A stretch of 64,000 bases of DNA from Candidatus Collinsella stercoripullorum (GTDB lineage Bacteria; Actinomycetota; Coriobacteriia; Coriobacteriales; Coriobacteriaceae), in contig DXAO01000013.1 in NCBI GenBank assembly GCA_019117005.1, forward strand, positions 1 to 64,000. Direction: 5' to 3'. Below the pieces are notes generated by a model. That model was not told where the DNA came from. It saw only the letters and a list, made by a program, of their open reading frames with translations, and did not search any database. The position numbers were made by a program, and so were the translations under genes. How positions within the stretch are numbered: position 1 is the stretch's first letter; each line of letters opens with the position of its first letter. Below are positions 1 through 9,000 of this stretch, piece by piece.

Positions 1-1
1 G

Positions 2-94
2 CTCAGGTGCGGCGACTGCCAGCCCCAGCTCCCGGGTCGCCCGGTGAAGGCGAGGAAGAAGGGCGTGAAGGGAGCGAAGAGCGTTGCTGCCTAG
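2..94 (+). CDS. C-terminal tail of an unidentified protein, cut by window edge
   Basis: An open frame enters from the left edge and stops with TAG at 92-94. Its last 30 residues hold a CGDC (CxxC) motif, then a basic Lys/Arg-rich tail ending in Ser-Val-Ala-Ala. The CxxC and basic tail would fit a zinc-ribbon or nucleic-acid-binding C-terminus, but the family cannot be named from this piece. It converges on the DUF262 gene, whose stop codon begins one base later at 96. Its GC-rich codons match the chromosome and contrast with the AT-richer gene to its right. Confidence 0.4.
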   Translation, partial: LRCGDCQPQLPGRPVKARKKGVKGAKSVAA

Positions 95-95
95 G

Positions 96-2018
96 CTAGC
101 CCCTTGTCACACAAACTACCGAAGCCTCATATTTTGTCGCATAGCACTCCCAGTTGGGGTGGGACTCATCTATGCGTTCTTCAAGACTTGAGAACAAGTC
201 GAAGCACTTTCCTCCTTCCAAGAGGCTGGGGTGGTCTTCCATCGTCCAGATTCCCTTGCCGCGGCTTGCCTTTTTTGGTTTATATGTCTCGACGATTTGT
301 GGGTCGATATGTGGATACGGCCAGACCTTCAGAGCCTCATCAGCGAGAATCGACGCTCTTTCCTCTATCTGCGCTTCAGTCCAGACGTTCTGGTCTCGCA
401 CATAGTCATTTAGGGCATATGGGCTTTTTCTGAACCCATATTGGGCATCGTCGAGTTTCTGTTCGAAGGGTTTGTTGGACAACTCCGAGTTCGCCCCTGT
501 CAGCGTAAGATTGCCGAGGTTGTTGCAGTACTCGTCATGGATCATCTCCCAGGAGTCTCCGAGCATTGCCTGCCATTCGGGTGAGTCGTCGATGCTCTGC
601 GGCATGATGTGCTCGATTTGATATTCCTTTCCTAAGCTAATGGGTTGCTTGGGGTGACGGGCGTTTTCGAGCCTCTCGAGCAGGTATTTCCGCTTGGTGA
701 AGCGGTTGTAGCAATCGCGCGTTACCAGTTGTTCATGGAAATGATCATCGGTGGGGAAGTATGCCGTCATGTTTCTGTCATGGGTAAGCAGCATCGCCGT
801 CACGTAGGTCTCGATATCCGCCTGGCGAGAAATGTCCCTGTAAACGGTTGCAAAGAAGCCGTTGAGGCCGGTGGAGAGGCGTCCGATGACTGCTCGCCTG
901 AAGAGGAAGGATTCAAGCACGTTGCACAGCCTCAGAAGGGCATCTGCGGTCAGCCTGCCCATATCGACCTGATCGTAGAGGACCATCATGAGCGGCCGAA
1001 TGGGTTTCACCCCAAGTTCCACTATGCGCTCAAATACGTCCTTCAGATTTTTGTCAGACTCGGTGCCGAGGAACATATCGGAGTAGCGCCGGGCAAAGCG
1101 AAGGAGCTCCTGGAGCAGCTCCTCTACCGATCCCCCGAAATAGTCCTGCTTGAAGCACTTGAACTCGTTATAGACCTCGTTTTCCGCGGGCTTTCGCTCC
1201 GGAACCTTTATCCAGAGCCAGTACCGCATGAATGCGTTGAACTCATGATCGCTGTTCTCTGCTGCGTTGAACGTGTCCTCCATCGGTTTCCAATAGGTCT
1301 CAAACAGGTGGGACTGCTCCTTCTCTGGGAGCGACATCAGGATGTAGTTTCTGATCAGGTCTGTCGGGCTGAGCGGCTTTCCCTTTGAGTTCATGGACTC
1401 GAAGATGAGCTGGGCATCATCGATTCCTGCCGTCAGCTCGGTATCGATGACTTGAAGGTTTAGGAGCCCCGTCCAAAGCACCTTCGGATCAAAGGACTTT
1501 CCCATCATCCACTGTCTGAAGCTGTTGAGGTTGTCTATGAGCCGCGGAGAAGATTCTTTAGGAAGCGCGTTTCTCGCGACGATCGAGTACAGCGTTTCTC
1601 GGTCCTCTTGAGATAGGGAGAGCTTATAGCGCGCATCTCCGTTGTAGTCATCGTCATTGAAGAGATAGTTCTTTCTGAGTCCGGACACCTTGATGTCGGT
1701 GAGGAACTCCGCTCGTTTGGGATCTTCTTCAAGATACTCGACGAACGCCTCGAGAAGTAAAGTCATTGTTGTCATGCGCTGCTGACCATCTATGAGCAGA
1801 TGCCTCTTCATGCCGGTAATCGTCGAGGCTCCCTCGGGTATATGGAGCACCGAGCCAATGAAGTGGGTCCTGTTTTGCTTGCCGGCTCGGATGATGTCGT
1901 TCCACAACGTTCGGCAGTCCGCTTCTTCCCATGCGTATTTTCGCTGGTAAACGGGGATTACATACTGAACAGTTGAGGCTCCCAGCAGCTGGAGAAAGGA
2001 TGCCATATTTGCCTGCAT
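96..2018 (-). CDS. DUF262/DUF1524 GmrSD-like nuclease
   Basis: A 640-residue protein with the DUF262 (GmrS-type) N-terminal domain and a DUF1524 HNH-type C-terminal domain. DUF262 marks are PVYQRKYAWEE near residue 22, LIDGQQR near 75 and FESMNSKGKPLSPTDLIRNY near 205. The HNH signature is EHIMPQS near residue 468, followed by NLGNLTL near 500. In characterised members such as GmrSD, the first domain is an NTPase and the second cuts DNA, often modified phage DNA. A phage-defence role is therefore the likely one, by family only. The ATG at 2018 is preceded by AAGGGG at good spacing. Codon use is clearly more AT-rich than most of the window, consistent with horizontal gain. No methylase partner is visible to the right. 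Confidence 0.85.
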   Translation of the reverse strand: MQANMASFLQLLGASTVQYVIPVYQRKYAWEEADCRTLWNDIIRAGKQNRTHFIGSVLHIPEGASTITGMKRHLLIDGQQRMTTMTLLLEAFVEYLEEDPKRAEFLTDIKVSGLRKNYLFNDDDYNGDARYKLSLSQEDRETLYSIVARNALPKESSPRLIDNLNSFRQWMMGKSFDPKVLWTGLLNLQVIDTELTAGIDDAQLIFESMNSKGKPLSPTDLIRNYILMSLPEKEQSHLFETYWKPMEDTFNAAENSDHEFNAFMRYWLWIKVPERKPAENEVYNEFKCFKQDYFGGSVEELLQELLRFARRYSDMFLGTESDKNLKDVFERIVELGVKPIRPLMMVLYDQVDMGRLTADALLRLCNVLESFLFRRAVIGRLSTGLNGFFATVYRDISRQADIETYVTAMLLTHDRNMTAYFPTDDHFHEQLVTRDCYNRFTKRKYLLERLENARHPKQPISLGKEYQIEHIMPQSIDDSPEWQAMLGDSWEMIHDEYCNNLGNLTLTGANSELSNKPFEQKLDDAQYGFRKSPYALNDYVRDQNVWTEAQIEERASILADEALKVWPYPHIDPQIVETYKPKKASRGKGIWTMEDHPSLLEGGKCFDLFSSLEERIDESHPNWECYATKYEASVVCVTRG

Positions 2019-2417
2019 GCATTACCCCTTAAGATGTTACAAACGAAATGTGTCGATTAGTTTTATCTTACGACACAAAGAGCTCGACGATCCGGCAGTT
2101 ATAGATGCGTGCCTTTATCGAGTATCTGCATTTCTCTTTCCATCCGCACTTACGATTTTCACTGAATGATTGCCGGTGGGCTGGGCCAATATTGCTCATT
2201 ATTAAAGTACTTCTATGCTGGGCGCGAGAATAGTCGCGTTCTTCCATTTGGTCCAAAGGACTATCTGAGTAGAACTGTATCTGCTGGATATGCCTTCAAA
2301 AGCGAAAACGCCCATAATTGGTATTCGACGATACGTGTCTAACTCTGATGCGCTAGATCACATCCGTGAGCCGAGGGCTTAGTAGTTGAAAGCTATCGAG
2401 ATGTCGCGGGGAGCAAC
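2019..2417. other. AT-rich intergenic stretch, no gene supported
   Basis: About 400 bases between two minus-strand genes. The only notable open frame (62 codons on the minus strand, 2068-2256) would need a TTG start and has neither a ribosome site nor family resemblance, so I do not call it. The low GC matches the two flanking accessory genes. It presumably carries the promoter of the DUF262 gene. Confidence 0.5.
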
Positions 2418-3071
2418 CTATTTCGTATAGTCGCAGCAGGAGCTTTTGGAAAACAAAATGCCCGTCTTAAGATGAGAGCTGATTTTCTCAGCGATGTTTC
2501 GGCAGCGAGAGCTGTCGGAAAATAACGAGTCTATCTCTAAGTAAGATCGGATTTTCTCAACGAGATTGTAGATGGATTGCTGGAGATGCTCAGACTCAGC
2601 GGCATGGTCGGCCGCGATGAATCTTCTATCCTCAATAGCCTGTTTGACAGCATTCGACATGTATATGTTTACTGAGGTGCGCACTTCGTCGGCCGCTTCC
2701 TTTATTTCTCCAGCGCCTATTGCGGAGACGCGCAGAGACTTCTGCGCCAGCATATTAAGTGCTATATAGAGGCGGTCTAGTGCCTCGCAACTAGCCTCAT
2801 CTCTTTGTCGTGCCTCTTCGATTTCATCCTCTGTAGAATCAGGGCCCGGCTCTTTTCTTCCAGACAGGGCTCTTCCGAATGTTTCAAACGCGTCGAGCAC
2901 CTCGAATGACGTATCTAGGATGCTCAGATATTCTCCGACTTGATAATTCGTGACAAGGGATTTCCTACTGTTCCTATCCGCTTTCCTTTGGGACCAAACT
3001 GTTCCAAATAGCGTAAGGATGGCACCGATGATGGCTCCTATAATTCCTGATAGAGCGCTGGACAAATCCAT
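2418..3071 (-). CDS. Orphan membrane-anchored protein with C-terminal tandem repeat
   Basis: A 217-residue protein of no recognised family. Residues 5-27 form one hydrophobic segment (SSALSGIIGAIIGAILTLFG), followed by a basic stretch (QRKADRNSRK), predicting an N-terminal anchor with the rest in the cytoplasm. The body is charged, probably helical, and rich in Glu, Asp, Ala and Ser. The last about 46 residues are two diverged copies of a 23-residue unit (EKIRSYLEIDSLFSDSSRC and EKISSHLKTGILFSKSSCC), matching a 69-bp DNA tandem duplication. Base composition is low in GC, like the DUF262 gene next to it. The pair may belong to one acquired island, but no functional link is shown. Confidence 0.6.
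   Translation of the reverse strand: MDLSSALSGIIGAIIGAILTLFGTVWSQRKADRNSRKSLVTNYQVGEYLSILDTSFEVLDAFETFGRALSGRKEPGPDSTEDEIEEARQRDEASCEALDRLYIALNMLAQKSLRVSAIGAGEIKEAADEVRTSVNIYMSNAVKQAIEDRRFIAADHAAESEHLQQSIYNLVEKIRSYLEIDSLFSDSSRCRNIAEKISSHLKTGILFSKSSCCDYTK
2433..2570. repeat. 69-bp tandem duplication inside the orphan gene
   Basis: The blocks starting GCAGCAGGAGC at 2433 and GCAGCGAGAGC at 2502 are diverged tandem copies. GATTTTCTCA recurs at 2481 and 2550, which gives the same 69-base period. The period is 23 codons, so the frame is kept. Confidence 0.75.
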
Positions 3072-3400
3072 CGCGCATCCTCCCTATCTCTATTTTCAGT
3101 GCGGCCTTCTTACCATCACGTTTTGCCAACTCAAGCAACGGTTGATGAATCACATTAGATTTAATATCCCGTATATTGAACCATATTAGCGTGATTACAG
3201 CCGATTTCCAGCGACGCCTATTCAGGACAGCTGGCGGATCCCCCGTCGTCTTCACTTCTGATTCGATGCCGAATGAGTCGATTGAAAGATGTGCGTGACG
3301 CTTAGGGGATGGGCGAACCATCCTAAGAATACCGATGCTAGACTGTCCACACATCGAGTACGAGCATACTGCCGCGCATTCCACCCTCCCTCCTTGGCAC
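3072..3400. other. AT-rich intergenic stretch, no gene supported
   Basis: About 330 bases between the orphan membrane-protein gene and the terminator of the agmatine deiminase gene. Open frames crossing it lack ribosome sites and family features. GC rises sharply past about 3400, so the right border of the accessory patch probably lies here. No direct repeats or tRNA end that would mark an integration site were seen. Confidence 0.45.
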
Positions 3401-3441
3401 AAAAGCCCCCGGCAGCCGCAACAATACGGCTGCCGGGGGCT
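3401..3441 (-). terminator. Rho-independent terminator of agmatine deiminase gene
   Basis: A perfect 15-bp stem pairs 3404-3418 with 3427-3441 around an 8-base loop. On the minus strand it is followed by TTTT. It lies 35 bases past the aguA stop codon. Confidence 0.85.
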
Positions 3442-3475
3442 ACGCGAATCGGCTTTGCGCCACCTCCGCCGCGTC

Positions 3476-4600
3476 CTACGCGGTGCGGTGCGCCTTGGGC
3501 TGCTGCTGCGTGATGCAGTGGATGTTGCCGCCGCCGTAGATGATCTCGCGCGTCATGATGCCGATCACCTCGCGGTCCGGGTAGGCCGCCTGGATGTCCT
3601 TGAGCGCCTGCTCGTCGTTGGGGTCGCCAAACTGGGGGACCAGAACGGCGCCGTTGATGGGCAGGAAGTTGAGGTAGCTCGGCTCGAAGGCGTCCTCGGG
3701 CGTGCGGGGCAGGCTGCCCTCCACGAGGTCGATGGTCGAGGCCTCCTCCTCGGTCATGTAGACCGACGTGCTCGGCATGATCACCTTGTGCACCTTGAGC
3801 TTGCGGCCGCGGGCGTCCGTCGCTTCGCAGAGCACGCGGTATGCCTCCTGACACTCGCGGTAGAACTTGTGGTCGGGGTCGTCCGTCCACATGCAGCACA
3901 CCTCGCCCGGGGCGTTGAAGCGCGCCACGTCGTCCACGTGGCCGTTCGTCTCATAGGGGTCGATGCCGTCCTTGATCCAGATGACCTTCTCGATGCCCAG
4001 GTACTCGCCCAGCAGCTCCTCGATCTGCTCCTTGGTGTACTGGGGATTGCGGTCCTCGTTGAGCAGGCACATCTCGGTGGTCACGACCGTGCCCTGGCCG
4101 TCGCAGTTGAACGAGCCGCCCTCTAGGATGAAGTCGTCGGGGCGGTAGCGCGTCACCTGCTCGATCTGGCTGATCTGCAGGCCGAGCGAGGCGTCCTTGT
4201 CCCAGGGGAAATACAGGCCGTCGATCATGCCGCCGTAGCCGTTGAAGTGCCAGTGGCAGGCGCGCTTGTCGCCCTTGCCGTCGATCACGTAGGTGCAGGC
4301 GGTGTCGCGGAACCAGGCGTCGTCGGTGGTCATCTCGATGACGGTGACGTTCTCGTCTTCCTCGAAGACGGCCTTGCAGTTGGCGTAGTCGGCCTGGTTG
4401 GCGCACATGGTGACCGGCGTGAACCGAGAGATGGCGCGGGCGATTTCGGCGTACTGGGCCTGGGCGGGCTTGGCGCCGTGGGCCCAGGTGTCGGTGCGGT
4501 GGGGCCAGCCCATCCACACGCGGTCCTGCGGGGCGAACTCGGCGGGCATGTAGAAGCCGTCGGCCTTGGGGGTGGATTCGGACTCGGTGATCGTACGCAT
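3476..4600 (-). CDS. aguA: Agmatine deiminase
   Basis: A 374-residue enzyme of the agmatine deiminase/PPAD guanidino-group family, about the usual length. It converts agmatine to N-carbamoylputrescine and ammonia in the cytoplasm (EC 3.5.3.12). Family marks are FAPQDRVWMGWPHR near residue 22, the DAWFRDT segment near 93, EGGSFNCDGQGT near 160, NGHVDD near 218 and GGGNIHC at the end. The nucleophile is Cys362. An AGGAGGTAAT-type ribosome site precedes the ATG at 4600. It sits downstream of an amino-acid permease gene on the same strand, the usual place for an agmatine/putrescine exchanger. A terminator separates the two, so aguA probably also has its own promoter. Confidence 0.95.
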   Translation of the reverse strand: MRTITESESTPKADGFYMPAEFAPQDRVWMGWPHRTDTWAHGAKPAQAQYAEIARAISRFTPVTMCANQADYANCKAVFEEDENVTVIEMTTDDAWFRDTACTYVIDGKGDKRACHWHFNGYGGMIDGLYFPWDKDASLGLQISQIEQVTRYRPDDFILEGGSFNCDGQGTVVTTEMCLLNEDRNPQYTKEQIEELLGEYLGIEKVIWIKDGIDPYETNGHVDDVARFNAPGEVCCMWTDDPDHKFYRECQEAYRVLCEATDARGRKLKVHKVIMPSTSVYMTEEEASTIDLVEGSLPRTPEDAFEPSYLNFLPINGAVLVPQFGDPNDEQALKDIQAAYPDREVIGIMTREIIYGGGNIHCITQQQPKAHRTA

Positions 4601-4628
4601 AGATTACCTCCATATCGCTTGCGATCCG

Positions 4629-4649
4629 CCGCCGGCATCCAGCCGGCGG
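4629..4649 (-). promoter_or_regulatory. Hairpin in the aguA leader
   Basis: An 8-bp perfect stem (4629-4636 with 4642-4649) with a 5-base loop lies about 30 bases upstream of the aguA start, between the upstream terminator and the ribosome site. It has no U tract. It could stabilise the 5' end of a processed aguA mRNA. Confidence 0.4.
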
Positions 4650-4659
4650 GCAATTGCCG

Positions 4660-4694
4660 AAAAAAGAGGGCAGGCTTTTGGTGCCGTGCCTGCC
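4660..4694 (-). terminator. Terminator between permease and aguA
   Basis: On the minus strand a 7-bp stem (GGCAGGC, 4694-4688, with GCCTGCC, 4675-4669) is followed within two bases by six T residues. It lies about 90 bases past the permease stop and would limit read-through into aguA. Confidence 0.65.
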
Positions 4695-4783
4695 GGACGG
4701 CGAAAGGAGAGGAGCGGGTTTTTGAACCGTACCCGCGAACGGCCCGAGATGGCGTATCGCACGAGGTCGGAAATCAGGCGGGG

Positions 4784-5635
4784 TTACTCGCCATCAGCCT
4801 CCTTGGCCTCGGCTGCCAGGCGCGCGGCGGCGAGCTTTGGCGTGAGGCCGCGGTACTCCTCCTTGCGGTCGCGGGCGGAGACGACGCGGACCACCTCGCC
4901 CACGAGCAGCAGCACGATGAAGCCGATGAGCATGGGAACCTTGTCTGCGACCTCGGCCCCGGAGAGCGGCACGACGGTCGCGACGATCGTCAGCACGAGC
5001 TCGATGCAGGGCACCGCGAGGGCGACCTTCATCAGCGCGCCCTCGAACGGGAAGCGGAACACGCGCTCACGGTCGGGATCGTTCTTGCGCAGGTTGAGGA
5101 AGGCAGGGAACATTGGAATGTAGGTGAGCAGCAGGAACACGACGGAGGTGCCGAACAGCATCCAGAAGATGCCGTTGGAGATGGCGTCGCCGTTCAGGAC
5201 CCACTCGGAGTCGGCGACCTTGCTGCGGCCGATGAGGTAGACGATCCAGACGAAGGCGAGCTCGATGGCGATCGCTGCGGGAAGGTCGAAGGTGATGCCG
5301 AAAACCATGCCCAGGATGTCGGGGAACATGGTGGCGAGGGATGCGATCCACAGCGGGTAGTTCACCCTGTAGTAGAAGGAGATGCGGGCGCCCCACCTGT
5401 CGCCCAGGCCCTCGCGGACCCAGTCGTAGATGCCGCCCTCCCCGTCATAGGTCGTTCCCAGCTCGGCGACGACCATGCCGTAGGGGAGCAGGAACGTGAT
5501 GATGAGGAAGATCCACCAGAAGAACTGCTGGTTTCCGATGGCGGCCGCCGGGGCGGCGGCCTCGCAGACGAAGGCCACGCAGATGACCGTGGAGATGACG
5601 GTCAGGAAAGAGAGCTTCTTTGCTTTTTCTGCCAT
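4784..5635 (-). pseudogene. APC-family amino-acid permease with internal in-frame deletion
   Basis: The protein is 283 residues from the ATG at 5635, which has AAAGGA upstream. It resembles amino-acid/polyamine antiporters of the APC superfamily, which usually have about 450-500 residues and 12 membrane segments. The N-terminal part is typical (TVISTVICVAFVCEAAAP, then WWIFLIITFLLPYGMVVAEL and TYDGEGGIYDWV). The C-terminal part is also typical (LNLRKNDPDRERVFRFPF and the last helices). The middle is missing. The likely join is around EWVLNG/DAISNGIFWM, near residue 152. Only about 7-8 helices remain, so transport is doubtful. Next to aguA, the intact version was probably an agmatine-putrescine exchanger. 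A short functional variant cannot be excluded. Confidence 0.7.
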
Positions 5636-5688
5636 GGTAGTAATCCTTTGCTCAGTCGTTGGGGCCGGCACCCCGGGACGCACCCTGA

Positions 5689-5955
5689 GCTCAGCGAATT
5701 GGGAGCGACCCGGGGTACCGGCCAGGTCGACGGGAGGCAGGAGACGAGCATCTCCAGGAGTTCTGCGACCGCAACGGGATCTCTAAGCGCGAGTCCGAGG
5801 TGCTCCGATTGGTGCTGCAGGGCAAGAGCAACCAGGAGATCGCCGACGAGCTGTTCCTTGCGCTGGGGACGGTGAAGACCCATGTCCACAACCTGCTGGT
5901 GAAGTGCGACAAGAAGAAGCGCGACGACCTGATCCTTTATTTCTGGCAGTCGTGA
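5689..5955 (+). pseudogene. C-terminal HTH fossil of a LuxR-family regulator
   Basis: A frame open from 5689 to the TGA at 5953-5955 encodes a LuxR-type DNA-binding domain: ISKRESEVLRLVLQGKSNQE, then IADELFLALGTVKTHVHNLL and a basic tail. This is a full four-helix GerE/LuxR HTH with the usual TVKTHV recognition helix. No start codon, ribosome site or sensor domain precedes it, and the frame is closed at 5686. Coriobacteria carry many regulators in which this HTH follows a multi-helix membrane sensor. This looks like the tail of one, its front lost to a deletion reaching the permease 5' region. It is probably not expressed as a regulator. Confidence 0.65.
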
Positions 5956-6033
5956 TCGCGCCGTGTGGCCGGCGTCCATATGTGGCGCCCTCGTGCAGTA
6001 ATGGTAGGGAATCGCGGGAGAGCTTGCGCGAGC

Positions 6034-6088
6034 TCCTCTTCTCGGAATAATTGATACTCGAATCATATCAATTATTCCGAGAAGAGGA
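6034..6088 (+). promoter_or_regulatory. 23-bp perfect hairpin masking the ribosome site of the surface gene
   Basis: Arms 6034-6056 and 6066-6088 are perfect inverted copies of 23 bases with a 9-base loop. The right arm contains the Shine-Dalgarno (AGAGGAAG, 6083-6090) of the gene starting at 6094. The left arm therefore contains an exact anti-Shine-Dalgarno. There is no U tract, so it is not a standard terminator. The arms are much more AT-rich than their surroundings. Confidence 0.75.
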
Positions 6089-6093
6089 AGACC

Positions 6094-9000
6094 ATGAAGC
6101 GAACCATGACCAAGCTGCGTCCCGCCGTCACCGCGGCGCTCGCGTTCTCGATGGCGGTGCCCGCGCCCATCGCGCGCGCCGCCGAGCTCGAGGCGCTGGA
6201 GGAGCCCGAGTCCCCGTCCGAGGAGGGGGCATCCCCCGAAGGCGAAACCGTCCAGACCCCGCCCGCCGACGCGCCCCCTGCGGACGCGGGCGCGATCGCC
6301 CCGGGTGAGCCTGACTCGGAGCTCGACACTTCCGCTGCGGCCGACGATGCGCTCGACGGGGGCGACGCGGCTCCGTCTTCCCCGGTCGACGAGGCCCCCG
6401 TCCCGACGGATTCCGCTGCGGGCGACGCCGAGGACGCTGCGGCCTCCGCCTCCCTCGCCGAGGGCGACGTCGCCGTCGACGCGTCCTCGTTTCCCGACGC
6501 CGCCTTCCGCGCCTGGGTGCTCGACCCCGCCAGCCTTCGCGGGGCGGGTGCCGACGGGGTGCTCACGCGCGAGGAGCGCGAGGCGGTGACCGGGATCCTC
6601 GCCAAGAGGCTCGGCATCCGCGACATCACGGGCATCGAGCTTTTCCCCAACCTCACGTTCATCGACTTCGAGGGCAACTACATCGAGCAGGCGGACCTGT
6701 CGGGAAATCCCGAGCTGCTCACGGTGTACCTGCGCAACAACTGCCTTACGAGCATCGATTTTTCGCACAACACCAAGCTCGAGTTCATCGAGATCTTCGA
6801 CAACCGCCTCGCGGAGGTCGATGTGTCGATGCTCCCCAACCTCAAGTTTGTCCACCTGGACTACAACGATCTCAAGGTCATCGATCTGAGCCACAACACC
6901 AAGCTCGAGTCGGATGGCTTCGTGGGCAACAACAACCCGCTCGAGAAGGTGGTCCTTCCCAAGATCGAGGGGCGCTCCTTCGACTCGTTCGTGATCTCGG
7001 AGCTCGACGAGTACAAGGGGTACACCTCCACGCTGCCGGAATGGTACACCACCGCCGACTTCCAACCGGGCACGGGCATCACGCCCTCCACGGTGGCCGA
7101 TCGCGTATACATTCCCTTCGACGGGCAGACGCTCTACGTCAAGCGGACGCCCAACGCCTATACCGTGCGCTTTGACGCCAACGGCGGCGACGGGACGATG
7201 GAGCCGGTTGCGCGCACCTGGGACGACGGCGCCCAGGCGCTGCCCGCATCCTCTTTTGGCCGCCTTGGGTACCGCTTCGCCGGCTGGGCGAAGGATCCTG
7301 ACGGAAAAGCGGTGTACGGCGACGGCCAGGAGGTCGCAAACATCGCCGGCGCCAAGGATACGGGCGAGACGGTGACGCTCTACGCCGTATGGGAGCCCGT
7401 CGCCGAATCGAGCGGATACTTCCGCTCCCAGCTCTCCGGGGATGAGCGCGCGCTCTACGACGAGATCGTCTCGCAGCTCGGCGGTCTTACCGACCCCGGC
7501 GATCCCGGCGCGCTCGAGGTATATGCGCCCGATGGGCTCGACCGCTCGCTCGACCGGGCGCTGTTCGCCGCCCTGCGCGACCATCCCGAGTACTTCTGGA
7601 TCGACTACTCGCGCCTCTCATGGGAGGAGACGGGCGAGTCCCGGTTCGCCCTAGCGCCGCGCGTCTCCGGCGAGTCGTACTTCGTGGACGGCTTCACCGC
7701 CGAGAACCTTGCCGGCTACCGCGAGCGCTTCGAGGCCCGGGTTGACGAGGTCGTGGCGGGGGCGCCGGCAGATCCGCTGCTCGCGGTGAGGTACCTCAAC
7801 TCGTGGCTTTGCGCCAACAACGTGTACAACCCCAGCGGGCTGGGCGCCTCCAACTTCTCGCGCACGGCGGCGAGCGGGATCCTGAGCGCAAACGACGCGG
7901 CGAGCGGGCCGGTGTGCTACGGCTACGCGACCGCCATGAAGGTGCTCCTCGATCGCGCGGGCATAGAGAACGCCTACGTGGAGGGATGGGCGTATAACGG
8001 CAAAAACGGTTCGGGCGAGCAGCACGCCTGGAACTACGTGAACGTCGACGGCTCATGGTACGCCGTCGACCCCACCTGGAACGACCCGTCCTCCGCCTCG
8101 GCCCCCGCGCTCGAGACCTATCTGCTGGTGGGTTCGGATACCGTCACCGCGCCGTCCCTTGCGGGCAAGGAGGCCTTTGGCGCCAACCATGATGCATCGA
8201 AAAGCCCCGCTTTGCGCTACGGTTTGGGCTACCCGACGCTTTCCGTCGACGCATGCCCGGGCGTTTCCGCCGGGCTCGTCGAGGTGGTGGACGGGGACGC
8301 CTCCCGGCGCTTCGACTCGCTCGATGAGGCCCTTGCCGCCGCCGAAGAGGGACAGACGATCCGCCTTTGGGGCGATATCGAGCTCGCGGGAACGGCCACG
8401 GTCGCCCGCGATGCCGTCATAGACCTCAACGGCTACGGGCTGGCCTGCCCGTCGGCGCCTGCGCTGCGGGTGGATGGCGGCGCCTCGCTGAGGATCGCCA
8501 ATTCCGCGGGCGCCCAGTCGACCGTCTCCTCTCGCACGGGCGCCGCCGTGATGAACGGCGGGAAGCTCACGGTCGACCCATGGGTGCGCCTGAAGGGTGC
8601 GGGCATGAGCGCCGTTTCGGGGACGGAACCCGCGGCGGGCGCGCACGCCTACCTCGTGCGCACGACGGGGGCGTATACGGCATACGAGGTCGTGTCCCCC
8701 GTATCGCCCGAGGCGGGAGCCGTGGACGTATCCGATGCCGGCAATACCCTCGAGGGCCTTATCGCCTATGTGAACGGGGAGGGCAGGCCCCGGGTGGACT
8801 TTTCCTACCTCACGGCGACCGGCTCGTCCATGCCGATTCCCGGCACCGCGGTCCCTGCATATTCCTGGGAGCTTGCTTCCGGGGCCGCAGACGGGGATGG
8901 CCTTGTGCGCGGCGCCTATACGTTCAAGGCGACGGCGTTCGGCTATGAGCTGTCCTACTCCGTCACCGTGGGGGATCGAGCTCTCGAGCAGTCGCTCGAG

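Noticed and set aside
645-1388. A 247-codon plus-strand open frame inside the DUF262 gene
   Set aside because: It is antisense to a gene with clear domain motifs, has no ribosome site and no family resemblance.
2068-2256. A 62-codon minus-strand frame in the AT-rich spacer
   Set aside because: Needs a TTG start, has no ribosome site, and its composition is not protein-like.
5602-7584. A 660-codon minus-strand frame across the LuxR fossil and the surface gene
   Set aside because: In GC-rich DNA long antisense frames arise by codon bias. The plus strand has a signal peptide and catalytic motifs, and the frame crosses several unrelated features.
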